From positions 74,250,095 through 74,314,094 of the forward strand of contig ML679956.1 of assembly GCA_007922225.1 (NCBI GenBank): a stretch of 64,000 nucleotides of DNA, given 5' to 3'. A program made the position numbers and the translations under genes. This DNA is from Emydura subglobosa. Taxonomy: Eukaryota > Chordata > Testudines > Chelidae. Below the pieces are notes generated by a model that saw only the letters and a list, made by a program, of their open reading frames with translations, made no database searches and was not told where the DNA came from. Within the stretch, counting starts at the first letter, position 1; every line of letters begins with the position of its first letter. Shown in pieces: positions 43,836-54,069 of the stretch.

Positions 43836-45599
43836 ATCTGCCCTCAGCTCTTTCCAGAAGATTTCTAGTGGTGTATTTCCATCCAGCTCCTTGCTGGAAC
43901 TGCACTTTGGAGATTGGTGTAGAGCCCCTAATTATAGTTATACCAACCTCTCTCGGGGGTGACATGGATAATAAATTACCTGAAAGCCAGCCAGAGGCAT
44001 CATTGTGAAATATAATCAGAGAAACCATGTATAGGGGATCAAACATATAATTAGACTAGAAAAAAAAAGGCTTCATGCAATAATAATGGATGAATGTTTA
44101 CTTGTGTCCCCACCCGCTGCTTCTATCAAATCACATTCCTCACCCAGATCTTGGGTTATGTAATTCGCTACAGAGGTGCATCAAAGCTCCAGGAAACAGC
44201 ATTAGGCTGAGAAGGAGTCTTAGCAGGACAGCAGCCGCCAGCAGAAATACCATATGGAATTGTTTTCCAGGCTGTGACTGAGGAAATGCAAAAGGAAGGA
44301 CAGGCACACACGGGGCCAGATCTCAGCTGGAAGAAATTGATCAAGTTCCACTGAAATCAAAGCTCATTTTCACCTGCTCAGTATCTGCCCAGTGGAACGT
44401 ATAAATCATGTATTTGGTAATCTCAGGAAACAGACCGGCTCTGAGAGAGAAACTGTAAGGTTCAAGAAGTGGCAATGATCCTTGCATCCAGGAGATATCA
44501 CTGCTGTTTAGAGGCAGTTCATTATATTGGGCTGAGGCCTGAGATCCTGTCTCTCGGCCCTGGCCTCATGGAGACAAAGTGCACAGGGCCCGGAAAATTG
44601 GTGAGGATGCCCATCGTGAAGTGGGAGGACTGAGCTTTGCCCTCTGGGAAAGAAGCAGATTATTCAGGGATCTCCTGGCATTTGAGGGCATTTGCTGAAG
44701 TTAAGCTCCTCCCCTGTTCCTCCAACTCTCTGGCTCCAACAGAGCTGCACTGACAAGAGACGGAGGTATCCAGGAGACAGGCCATCCTCTGAGCATGGAC
44801 CAACAGGACACATGCTCGCTCTCCGAAAATTCCCCTTGGACTTCACTGGGAAGAGAGCCACCTGCAGGTGGAACTGTTAACTGCATCTAAAAAGCTGCAC
44901 CAAGAGCTATTGAAGTAGCACGCTACTCCTGAGTGGGCAGGACACGGCTCCTTTATGGGCAGTGGCGTGTTTCCTTTACCCGCTCCTCTTCCACTCCCAG
45001 CACATTTAGCCGGCAGGTGTGGGCTGGCATTCCCACAAGGCAAAACTCAGATGCAACCCCACTGAATAACTGAACCCCACTGGGAAAATAAGATTTGCAC
45101 ACTTTCATGTAGTGCCTTTTGGGTAATAACTAAACTGGCTCTTTATTAAGAGAGCTATTTATGTAAGTGCTGCCGCGAGCCATGTGCAAGCAGACGGACC
45201 TCCTGGTGTCTCCTCCAAATTCTTCCCTCCTGCAACATGTGCTCCTCCTTCCAAGTTCCACACAGGCTGCTACACACAGGACTCAGCTAAGATGAACTGC
45301 CCTAGTCCCTACAGCTCTGAAAATGAGAGACAATAGAGAAAGGGGCAAGTGGCTTTGCAGCTAGGTAAACTGAGCCACAGAGATTAAAGATGGCATTTTC
45401 AAAATGGGTCCTAGCGTTAGACACCAACGTTGATATTTCAGTGTCTAAAATAAAGGAGAGATTATTTATGTGTCTTAGATATGGATGTGCAGTAGGACTA
45501 ACATTTTCAGAAGTGGCAACTTGCTTGTGGGAGTCTCAATTTTCAGTTACCCAGCAGGAGACAGCGCTTGAAAAGGTAGGGAAAAGTCAGAGAGAGCAA
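43836..45599. other. Anonymous sequence with short repeat-like patches
   Basis: 44315-44400 has CCAGATCTCAGCTGG and GTTCCACTGAAATCAAAGC, a diverged short repeat. 45390-45599 contains CATTTTCAAAATGGGTCCTA and ATTTTCAGAAGTGGCAAC, resembling another short reptile repeat. The 154-aa plus ORF (45390-45854) runs through this and the next CR1 tip and is not a gene. Confidence 0.4.
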
Positions 45600-45745
45600 A
45601 GAATATTCAGCACCTCTGAAAACCAGGCCACAGTGCTCTCAAGCATCCAGGAATCAGCAGGGGAAATTCTTTTGCTGTGGTATTCGGGGGTCAGACTATT
45701 GATGATCACAGTGGTCCTTCTGGCCTTAAAGTCTATGAACCTAGG
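45600..45745 (+). mobile_element. CR1-clade LINE 3' tip
   Basis: ATTGATGATCACAGTGGTCC and TTCTGGCCTTAAAGTCTATG at 45698-45738 form the CR1 3' terminus of the type found in reverse at 8.35 kb and 30.8 kb. The part from 45600 is weaker. Confidence 0.65.
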
Positions 45746-46519
45746 CATCCTTACACCGAGTCACCGAAAATCAGTGGACTTTTCAAATTCTGAGCGTAGG
45801 AGATCTAAGTTTAGGCAACCAAGTTTAACTATTTTGCTCCTCAGATCCTGTTAATTATATGCTTCAAAAAAAATTCTCACATCTAGCTGCTAAAAATAGA
45901 TATTATATCTGGCTTTAATAGCACTAGATAACGTTAGGGAGTAGTTATTAAACACAGAGCTGGTAGCACCGCATGATGTTGTTATCACCCTCTGCTCTGG
46001 TTGAAATGGCTGGAAATTTCAATAAGCCTGTATTCCATCCCATGCACTTGGCTATCAATGCAAATATGAACTCTCATAAAAAGTATTCAGATAGTTTGCT
46101 CCTCAGCATTGGCTCTACCCCATACACAAGGGCACTTCATAGCCCCTGTACTGTCATTTACATAGCTGATATGCATTTGCTTAAATATCTCTGAAATGCA
46201 GAGTAAAGAAAACACATGCAAACAGGAGACAAAAGAGCACCATCCCCGTGAGGGTTACCGGGTTCAAACTCTAAGCCTAAATCACCTAACCTCACCTGCT
46301 TATGTAGCATTCCCCCTAGGCAATTTAGGACAGTGCTTTTTTGCTGTGCTGTGGGACTGTCTGAGGATTTGGGCACCAGCAAAACCTTTGTCCTAACCAA
46401 CACATCCCTCTCCAGTTCCCTCTTACCACAATCCAACAGGATCTGAAGCAGAAGGGAAGGAGGGAGGGTAGTGGAATGCAGACAGGGGCCACATATCTTG
46501 AGGAACCTCCAGTTACAGT
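45746..46519. other. Anonymous sequence
   Basis: No gene is supported. 46440-46519 (minus) reads TGGAGGTTCCTCAAGATATG and TGGCCCCTGTCTGCATTCC, which resembles a further reptile repeat but is too short to assign. The minus ORFs at 46158-46570 have no domain. Confidence 0.4.
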
Positions 46520-46539
46520 ACGGTCTGTGAAAGGTACAT

Positions 46540-46790
46540 CTCTGGGTACGTCTACACAGCAACTACCCACCCGCAGCTGGACTATGCCAGCTGATTCAGG
46601 GTCGCTGGGCTCGGGCTGCAGGGCTGTTTCATTGCTGTGTAGATTCTGGGTTCAGGCTGGGACCCTCTGAGGACCGAGCTCAGAAGTCTACACAGCAGTG
46701 AAACAACCCCGCAGCCCAAGCCCCGTCAATCTGAGTTGGCTGGCACAGGCCAGCCATAGATGTCTTGTTACTGTGTAAATGTACCCTCAG
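46540..46790. mobile_element. Palindrome-rich hAT-type element inside the PLE 3' region
   Basis: The left end CTCTGGGTACGTCTACACAG, continuing CAACTA, pairs with the reverse complement of the right end, CTGAGGGTACATTTACACAG continuing TAACAA. The interior palindrome carries GGGCTCGGGCTGCAGGGCTG on the left and CAGCCCAAGCCCC on the right. It is the same family as 42650-42944. It interrupts the PLE between GTGACACTCTGAG and TACCTTTCACAGACC (minus strand). The flanking 8-mers do not match clearly, so the ends may be off by a few bases. Confidence 0.78.
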
Positions 46791-46862
46791 AGTGTCACAG
46801 CTACATACAAGGTGGAACAGACTGCTTAGCATAAGCAGTTAACACATATTCTAAGGGAGTGT

Positions 46863-47633
46863 CATGGGGCAAGCGGGCCTGTCCCCCGTTTGAGATGAGT
46901 ATGGGTTGCCATAGCCCCATGGCTCTGTGTCTCAACCCCCTTAGTCTCAGGGGTGAAGCTTAATGACCAGAGTCAGTATGGCTTCCCCTTCCCTCAAAAC
47001 AGTCTGGCCCAATGGCCAGAGTCAGTAAGATGGCCCTGGTGTGCAGATCAACAAGGCCCGATGGCCAGAGTCAATAAAGAGGCCCTTCCCATCAGGGCAG
47101 CATTTCCCAAGGGCCAGAGTCAACAGTCGCCCTGCTCTGGGGGGTAGCATGGCCTACTGGTATGTGGGGAGTGGGGCATCACCTAGGCATGTGTGGCACC
47201 TACGGTAGTGGGGCTCGGGCCCTCCCTGCTCCTCTGAGCCCCAGCCCAGGGCCCTGACAGTGGCAGGGGTACTCGCCTCCGAGTCAGAGGGGATCCTCCG
47301 GAAATACACTGACTGGTTCCCTGATTCTCCCACTGTAGCAATGTTCAAGTCCCTTAGGCTTTCTACCCTGTTTTCTGTGGCAATGATTCTCCAGCATCCT
47401 CAGCCAGCTCCTGGCAGCTCAGTTCTTTCTCTGTGTTTGTCCAACAGCCTGGAATTCACCTGGGGCTCTGCGTGCCTTAGTTCTGGGTTCAGAGTCTGTC
47501 ACTGCTCCCTGAAGAGAGCCGGCCGTCTGTGTCCTCCCCCTTTGGCTTCCAGTCCCGACTGAGCTGCTTGGCTCCCTCTTATACCCAGTCTCCTGTCAGA
47601 GCATGCCCAGCAGGTTTGAGGAGGCCACCCACA
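46863..47633 (-). mobile_element. LTR-like insertion within the PLE
   Basis: The DNA between PLE sequence on both sides is foreign and flanked by AGTGT direct repeats (46858-46862 and 47633-47637). On the minus strand an LTR reading TGTGGGTGGCC to GCCCCA is possible with a partly matching 6-bp duplication. Minus-strand GACTGGGTATAAGAGGGAGC (about 47590-47571) is a good TATA-type core promoter placed about 50 bp into the insert. The distal part contains four imperfect copies of GGCCAGAGTCA-type units. No gag or pol frame exists, so a solo LTR is likely, though a clear polyadenylation signal on the minus strand was not seen. Confidence 0.58.
46960..47130. repeat. Degenerate ~50-bp tandem units (GGCCAGAGTCA)
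   Basis: AATGACCAGAGTCAGTATGG, AATGGCCAGAGTCAGTAAGA, GATGGCCAGAGTCAATAAAG and AAGGGCCAGAGTCAACAGTC recur about every 50 bp, with GGCCCT-type sequence between. They lie inside the LTR-like insert. Confidence 0.75.
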
Positions 47634-48486
47634 GTGTAGAGTTCGGACCATGATTTTTAGCATCTAGAGAAGTTATGAACTTAAGCTCCCAGCTCTTCTT
47701 TTAAAGCTGTTCTGCAAATTTCCCCTGAGGATGAGAACTGGGAGGTCAGATGTGGAGTGATTGTTTCATGAAAAGTGTTTTTGTCTTTTCATTATTTTTC
47801 TCCGTCAGTTCATTTGACCTAGTGATTGTCTGGTTTCACCTACCTGGTTGTTATTGGGGCATTTTTTGCACTGGTTGAGGTACACCTTATTGTGTTAGGC
47901 ATGTGTTGGACTCATGGATCTTGAAAGGTGGGGAGGGCAGGGGGTGTTGGTAATCGTAACGGTGGACATATGTCTGCAGGTTTTGCATCTGTTGTTACTG
48001 AAGTGTGTGGTGCTGCTTTGAGTTGTGGGTCCCGGTCTGTGAGGAAGTTGTTTGTGATAATGGGCACTTGGTGAGATTGGAGGGTTGACTGAAGGCCAGA
48101 AGAGGGTATTTGGGATTCTTTCAGGATGTGGTCCCTCTCAAATATGGGTTTATAACTCTTTAATGATACCCCATATAGGTTCCAGTGTGGGCTGATAGGT
48201 GACAACTAAGGGAGTGAGGTCATAGTTTGTCTTTTTCTTTCTATATTGAAGGAGGTTCTCCCAAGGTACTTGGGTGGCCCATTCCATCATGCAATGTACG
48301 TCTCTGGTGGAGTGTCCTTATGTGCTGAAGGCAGTTTTAAGTGTGTTAAGGAGTGTATCCCAGACTTTCTCCTCAGAACATAATCAGTGGCACCTGCATT
48401 CCTGGCCGTAGACAACAGATTTCTTGGTGTATTTGAGGGGGTTATTGGATCTGTGAAGATGTGTGTGGTGATCTGTGGTTTCTTGT

Positions 48487-48531
48487 ATATTTGTCCAAAA
48501 AAAGATATTGCCTCACCCACATTGTCTCTTG
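48487..48531 (+). repeat. Inverted copy of the PLE 3' tip at the PLE 5' border
   Basis: The plus strand reads TCCAAAAAAAGATATTGCCT, then CACCCACATTGTCTCTT. As I remember it, the 3' end of the reptile PLE reads TCCAATAAAAGATATTACCT and CACCCACCTTGTCTCT in the sense direction. Here it lies opposite to the minus-strand PLE body and adjoins its 5' truncation point. Terminal fragments in inverted orientation are a known peculiarity of Penelope insertions. Confidence 0.55.
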
Positions 48532-49289
48532 AAACGTTATCATTTCTCTTCAAATGGCCAGTCTTTTCCCCTGACTGTCAGGCTCATCTGGCTAGGTTTT
48601 TTATCTGCTGCTTTTTTATCTGGCCGGCTCACAGCTCCCCGGCAGTTCATCATCCTCTGTGTACATAGAAGAGATAGTGCCATGCTAAAAGGATGAACAT
48701 CTGAATTTGAAGTCAACCTAATCAGGTAGGAGAGGGAAATTGCAACATACATCAGAGATGAGGTAAATTAATGTAGGCCATCCATTTGACCTGTGCTGTC
48801 ACTGTTAATTAACTCCAGGCTTGCAGTATACAGGCAAACAACTGTGGTGGTATTACTTTATTGAAATGTACCCCAGTGCAGAGGGCTCACTCAAGGCTCT
48901 GAGAGACAATTCAGCCCTCACATTAGGGACCTTAAGCAGTGTATAAGGCATTGTGCAGCTCCTCCACACTGGGGTTAATTTCACTCCTGGAAACAGGAGA
49001 ATTATACATGTGAAAATCTGCCCTTCAGTGACTTGCGCAAGACGAAAGAGCGTCAGATTTCCCCCCAAAGTCACAGATAAGTTACTACGCTTGTATTGCA
49101 GTGACACACTGCTCACCCCATCACTGCCCTTAGACAGGATGGTTATGTGTTCTGCCCTGGTTAAAGGCAGGCCCAGCTGAGGCGGGAAGGTGTAAAAGGC
49201 ATCTACTCATTCTCCCTCTTGTAACAAAAGGAGTAAGTAGACATTGGCCTATGCCATGTGACCAGAGCATTAACCCAGAGGTCAGGCTT
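48532..49289. other. Anonymous sequence
   Basis: 48840-49140 has patches such as GGGGTTAATTTCACTCCTGG that resemble short reptile repeats. No gene is recognised. The ORFs at 48387-48752 straddle the PLE border and are fortuitous. Confidence 0.4.
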
Positions 49290-49510
49290 GCAAGTTAGAG
49301 TTGGCTCAGTGGTTAGGGAGTTAACCTGCTACCAGGGTTCATGTCTATGTTCCGCTGTAGATTTTCCTTCTGACCTTGTGCAAGTTACTTAGTTCCTCTG
49401 TGTCTCAGTTTCCCGTCTGTAAAAGGGAGACAATAGAACTTTCCTACCTCACAAGGGACATTCTGAGTTACTTGGATACTATGGTAATAGAAGCCAGATA
49501 AGTAGCCCAG
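49290..49510 (+). mobile_element. MIR-like SINE
   Basis: The head TTGGCTCAGTGGTTAGGGAG is followed by the B-box region GGGTTCATGTCTATG. The core is CTGACCTTGTGCAAGTTACT, TAGTTCCTCTGTGTCTCAGT and TTCCCGTCTGTAAAAGGGAG, and the end is CTACCTCACAAGGG. This is a long, well-ordered MIR copy. Confidence 0.82.
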
Positions 49511-50034
49511 AAAAATATATATTTCAGTCTCTGCCAGCTTGCTAGTGTGTCTAAGCTTTATTTCAATCAGTACATTTTCTTAAACAGTTACTCACTTCTC
49601 TCTAAATTTCACCCCATTTCTTAAACCATCAGAATCCCTCCCCTGCCCCCCCAAGCCTATAAACTTTCCAGTGCAAAGGAAACTTTAATCAGCTGGCAAA
49701 ACTGTAAAAGCTGCATTATCTTAAGTAATCCACAGAAGTTCATATTAATCATCGCATGAATGAATGCAGTTTCCATTAGCAGAAGTAACCCTGTGTGTGA
49801 CCTGTGCTCTTTAAAGATCTTGGTTGCATTAGGAGGATAAAGAGCCACTGGGCTAGAGATAAAAGACCAATTGCCATGGAGTTGGTCAATCTATGTGTGC
49901 AGAGAGAGACAAAGTGTGCAAAACATAAGCAGGGACAGAGCCCTCCATTCCATCTGTTCGGCAAAATGGGGCCTTCTGATTAGAAATCAAAGATGAACAA
50001 ATTGCTGATGTACAGAATTTAAAGGAGCATAATA

Positions 50035-50335
50035 ATCTAGTGCTTAGAGGTAGGGACTGGGATTCATAATGAAAGTTGGTTGAAACATGGGAAAGAACAT
50101 CTTGTGACATCTCAACTTTTTTTTGCTGTAAAAATAAATAAATCAAATTTTGGTGCATATTTTAATCAGAATTTTGAAACATTTCAGCCAACTCTTGGCA
50201 TGACTCCTTGGGTTTCCTTCCCAGATCTGCCACTGCTTCCCACTGTGACCTTGGAAAAGGGCCTTCAAAGGAGCCACGCTGATTTACACTAGCTATAGTC
50301 ATGGTCCTGAAACCCTGCCTCCTGACCCCAGTCAC
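50035..50335 (+). mobile_element. MIR-like SINE carrying a small TIR element
   Basis: The head AATCTAGTGCTTAGAGGTAG ends at about 50070. The body resumes at 50205 with TTGGGTTTCCTTCCCAGATC, TGCCACTGCTTCCCACTGTG and ACCTTGGAAAAGGG. Between them, 50075-50192 starts GTTGGTTGAAACATG and ends so that its reverse complement reads GTTGGCTGAAATGTT, an 11-bp-type inverted repeat. The neighbouring uninterrupted copy at 50365 shows the expected continuous order. No target duplication is clear. Confidence 0.6.
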
Positions 50336-50364
50336 ATAATCAAAGTAATGAGGTGGGGGAGGAA

Positions 50365-50590
50365 GGGTGTAATCTAGTAGTTAGGGATGTGGGCTGGTAA
50401 ACATGACTGCTGGGGTCTTTTGTTAGGCTGCCACTGTCTCCCACTGTGACACTGGGAAAGTCTCTTGGCGCTTGATCCTTTATGGAGGAACCGCATACCC
50501 CACTGACTATGGCATTTTGCAGGACTGGACCTTTATTCCAGTTTCCTTCTGTGTGAAATAGGGATGAGGATGCCCTGCCTCCCTGACTGT
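50365..50590 (+). mobile_element. MIR-like SINE
   Basis: GTAATCTAGTAGTTAGGGAT, GACTGCTGGGGTC, GCTGCCACTGTCTCCCACTG, TGACACTGGGAAAGTCTCTT and GAAATAGGGATGAGGATGCC follow head-core-end order. A foreign-looking piece (TTGATCCTTTATGGAGGAAC to TTTGCAGGACTGG) replaces part of the core, as in the preceding copy. Confidence 0.6.
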
Positions 50591-51884
50591 GCCTCCATAA
50601 TAACCAGTGTTTTTAAAGACCATTGAAATCCTCAGATAAAGAGTGATGTAGGTACAAAGTGTCACTAGACTCTGACACCAGAGGTTGTGTTCGTCTTTTA
50701 CATTAATTTGCAAGCTAATCATGACGATTGAGTTACTGGGAACTTTCTCTACCAGGAAGATTGTCACTGTCCATGGTACTAATTTCTAATACATATGTGC
50801 CTACCCTTGTGATCATCTGATACTTTTCTGGCGACATCACTGAAAGAAGTTTTACAGGAATCTGCTCCGGTTCTTGTTGTTTTATTGTCCTTAGTACCAT
50901 AAGAGTAAAAATAGGAATAATTAATAACTACCTTTTGTTTATTCAGCACCCAGCCCCAAAGAGTTTTTAGATACTTTAAAATCCACCGCCATGGGGTAGT
51001 AAGTGAGACTGGATCATCATTTTCATTGTAGTTGCCATCTGAAGGCAGCCTATGAGAAATGAGACTCAGTCCACTTTGCAGTGGACAAGAACTGTGACGT
51101 CACTCCAGTTGGGTGTCTCGTCGAAGCTGCGGAAGGACTGAATGGGCATGTATACTGTGTATGTGATTCCCCCCAGGACAGAGGGGAAGCATATTAGCAG
51201 GACAAGGTGAAGGGACTTTTGGTATTGCTGAGGCTTGTGCTATACCTATGGATATGTCTACAGCTTTATCAACAGTGCACCTGTCCATATAACCACATCA
51301 CCTCTCAGGATTTGAATATATATATATAACCCACAATTCCCTTGTTCCTAGACCAGCAGCAGCTGGAGTACTGTCTTACTGTATTACAGCACCATCAGAG
51401 TCTGTAGGCAGTCTGGGTTTGCCTCCTGTTGCTCTGGCCCCAGCATAGACCAGTGAGCCATGTCCTTCTGAAGGACACTCTTACTGGACTTTTGAGAAGC
51501 AAATGCGGGTGGGGAGGAGGCAGAGCTTTGACATGCGGCACACTCCCAAGGAGAAAGCAGTGATGGGCCCAGACCAAAATCCCAGATCCTGCCCCACCCT
51601 CTCCAGCACCTTGCTGGAGTTCAGATCTGATTCACACCTGGCAGCTGGTCCTTATCTCTATAATGGTTCAAAGCAACACCCCACACCTGAATACCCCGAG
51701 CTTCCGGTCCGTTTGGACCCAGATCTGAGCTTTGTGGCTCAAGCCCCTCCCTGCAGTAAAGGAGCTGATAGCAGTGATACAGGTGATACACCATTCATTT
51801 ATAATCAGCCCCCTCCTCCTCATCACCCACACCTCCCTATTTGAGATGGAACCTGGGATCAGTTCTCACCTTCACCAGAACGGC
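50591..51884. other. Anonymous sequence
   Basis: No supported gene. 50920-51060 may be a very diverged MIR end. 51310-51330 is a short (TA)n run. The 113-aa plus ORF (51503-51844) is Pro-rich and domainless. Confidence 0.4.
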
Positions 51885-51956
51885 CGCTCACTCCACCAAC
51901 CACTGCTCCGCTCACTCCATCAACCACTGCTCCGCTCACTCCACTAACCACTGCTC
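51885..51956 (+). repeat. 24-bp minisatellite, three units
   Basis: Three consecutive units of CGCTCACTCCACCAACCACT plus GCTC (51885-51908, 51909-51932, 51933-51956). They differ only at one or two positions (ACCAAC, ATCAAC, ACTAAC). Because 24 is divisible by 3, overlapping frames read periodic peptides, which explains two ORFs of 71 and 134 aa that cross it. Confidence 0.95.
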
Positions 51957-53039
51957 CCTCGCTGCTCCCTCCATCTCTGCGTTCCTTCTTTTTGATAACC
52001 ACCTCCCTATATTCAGCACGTCCCCACCTCTCCCTGACCCAGCTGCTTTGGTGACCTCCCATCCATCAATGTCCCTTGGCTTCCTGCCACTCAATACTCA
52101 ATTCCCTTCACTCTCTGCCACTCCGTCATCGAATCCCACTGCCCCCTCAGTTCCTTTGCCCCTGGTTACCAATTCAAAGTCTCTCCCTCCACTTCTTAGC
52201 CCTGGCTCATCTGCCTCCAGGCCACTCTGCAGAGAGTCCCCCTAGAGTTTTTCTCCACAGTCAGGACCCTCCAGGCAATTTCCCTGATTTGGTGATGGCA
52301 AAGACAAATCCAAAACCCGAGGCCATATAGTACCTCTTGCTCTGCCCTTAATGAATCAAGTATTCAACTGATGCTGCTTCATTGTCTCCAAAACGCCCAC
52401 CCAAGCCTGCTGATCACTTATAAATTCCCTTCATATGCCCACTGATTAATGAAAGGGCCACCGTCTAGTCCTTAGATTTCAGCAGCCCTAGTTCCAATAA
52501 ACAGTCTGTCCTGCTTTTCTTTGGATAGCACAAAGGAAGCCTGGCAACCCGAACATGCCCAGGGCCAGAGTGGGTCTTATTTGGACTGACTGTGTGTTTG
52601 GAGAGTGCCCAACACATTGTGGGTCATGCCAGAACACAGATAGCTCATAGCATTTGAGATATGGTTAGTAGTTAAATGTAGGTGGAAGGCAGAGGGCTAA
52701 CGCTAATTCATCCTTTCTCATTTTGGCTTTATTCACAAGTGACAACAGTTGCTGTGGTTTGAGAGGAAGGGTGCTCCTCTACTTCAGGCCCTGGACTATG
52801 AGGCAGGAGATGAGGGCTATTATCCCCATTTTACAGATGGAAAACTAAGGCACAGCGTGATTAGGGGCCAGACCCGCAAAGGGGACGTTGGCTGAGCATC
52901 GTGGCACCTCATGTTCGGTGTCCTGCCATCTAGTGGAATTCACAGCCCCAAGTTAGATGTTTAGGCCCCCTGTACAAGACATGGGGAGAGATAGGTGTGA
53001 CCAAGGTCTGCCTTGTTGCTAGCTAGTAGAGGGCCCAGG
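51957..53039. other. Anonymous sequence with one MIR fragment
   Basis: 51957-52330 is C/T-rich and carries the rest of the Ser/Pro-rich frames. 52795-52900 (minus) has ATTATCCCCATTTTACAGAT, GGAAAACTAAGGCACAGCG, the reverse complement of a MIR core. No gene is called. Confidence 0.5.
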
Positions 53040-53960
53040 GATGCACAGAGTTTTACAGGGATACCCTGGGTCACAGATATGCATAATAATTTACTAAATG
53101 GTGGCAAGAGCCAGTAGCTCACTGGACATCGTAATCACTGTGAAATGTGTGTGCAGATAATATTTAAGGAGTGATGTGTCTGTACTAAAACAGATGATCT
53201 TAAGGCAGGTGATGTGTCTCCTACAGATCCCTTTCAAACAAGAGGTAACACACACTTATCTCTCTGTCTAGTCGTGTGTGTACTGGGGATTGACTTTCTC
53301 CTAATGGATGCTTGTTTGTGTACTGAGCCGAAGGCTTATCAAGAGATTGTGAATGCTTCCAGAAAGGAAACTTACAGGAAGAAATAAACAGCAGATATCC
53401 TGTTTAGGAGTAAAGACGATGGATTGCTGAGGTGTATCTGAGAGCGGAGAGGTACGCTTGGCATCTTTGGCCGAGGAGGCAATCTGGCCGTATGACTTGT
53501 CCCACGAATGGAAGATCACCACCAGGCTTGGCTGCAGTGCTGGAAGGACTCTGAGGTGAGCTTTGCTCTATAAGACAAGGAAGTATCTCGTTAAATATGT
53601 CTCAGTTCTAGAATTCACATGATGATTTTATTTAACACGTAACCCTTTGCTTCCAAGAGTTCCACTTGCAGCCATTTAAACCTCTTCTCTTGGTTAAATA
53701 AACTTTTTCTTGTTTTCACTCTAAGCGTGGCTAAAGGCTGTGTGTGAAGCGGAGCGGTGATCTGAGGTGGAACTGGTAAGCTGAGGTGGGCTGCTTCTCT
53801 GAGGGCAGCAAATCTGTGAACACTGTGAGCATCCAGTGAATCCAGGGCCGGATACTCCTGGGGGATTCTCGGAGAGGTTAGAGTATGACTGTCGCTAGGC
53901 AGTTGAGAGAGAGAAAGGCCTGCGTAGGCCCATAGGGCAGTGGAGTTGGAGATTTGACCT
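53040..53960 (+). mobile_element. LTR-like reptile repeat
   Basis: A long non-coding repeat with CTCTTGGTTAAATAAACTTT, TTCTTGTTTTCACTCTAAGC, GTGGAACTGGTAAGCTGAGG and AACACTGTGAGCATCCAGTG. The AATAAA followed by a T-rich stretch looks like an LTR polyadenylation region. GCTCTATAAGACAAGGAAG about 130 bp upstream is TATA-like. The 20.85-22.06 kb repeat has a similar AATAAA and T-rich layout. No internal genes or flanking duplication were found, so the class is tentative. Confidence 0.45.
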
Positions 53961-54069
53961 TCTCATGTGAAGGGCAGGTGGTAATGAGGCCTCATGGCCC
54001 TGGGTACTCCTGGAAAGCATCACAAGAGGCACCTAAGAATGGGATTCACAAAGCCAGCATACTGGGTGG

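Larger units (their letters stand above)
46520..48531 (-). mobile_element. Penelope-like element (PLE) relic with GIY-YIG region
   Basis: Read on the minus strand from 48480, the copy begins after the RT active site (degraded PSNTPRNLL, then LRRKSGIHSLTHLKLPSA). It passes through NLYGVSLKSYKPIFERDHIL (about 48180-48110), a CxxC pair (NNRCKTCRHMS, about 47990-47965) and the GIY-YIG segment VYLNQCKKCPNNN then QVGETRQSLG (47887-47820). C-terminal codons follow: SDLPVLILRGNLQNSFKRR (about 47750-47690). The second half of the motif has Gln for the usual Tyr, and there are stops and frameshifts, so it is inactive. The 3' non-coding part continues beyond two inserts (CTGTTCCACCTTGTATG, GTGACACTCTGAG, then TACCTTTCACAGACC at about 46535-46521). 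PLEs are LINE-distant retroelements that pair an RT with this endonuclease. Confidence 0.78.

Noticed and set aside
46250..46300. tRNA gene suggested by GGGTTCAAACTC
   Set aside because: No matching acceptor, D or anticodon arms could be laid out around the B-box-like motif.
51503..52330. Pro/Ser-rich plus-strand frames
   Set aside because: Periodicity comes from a 24-bp minisatellite and C/T-rich DNA; no domain.
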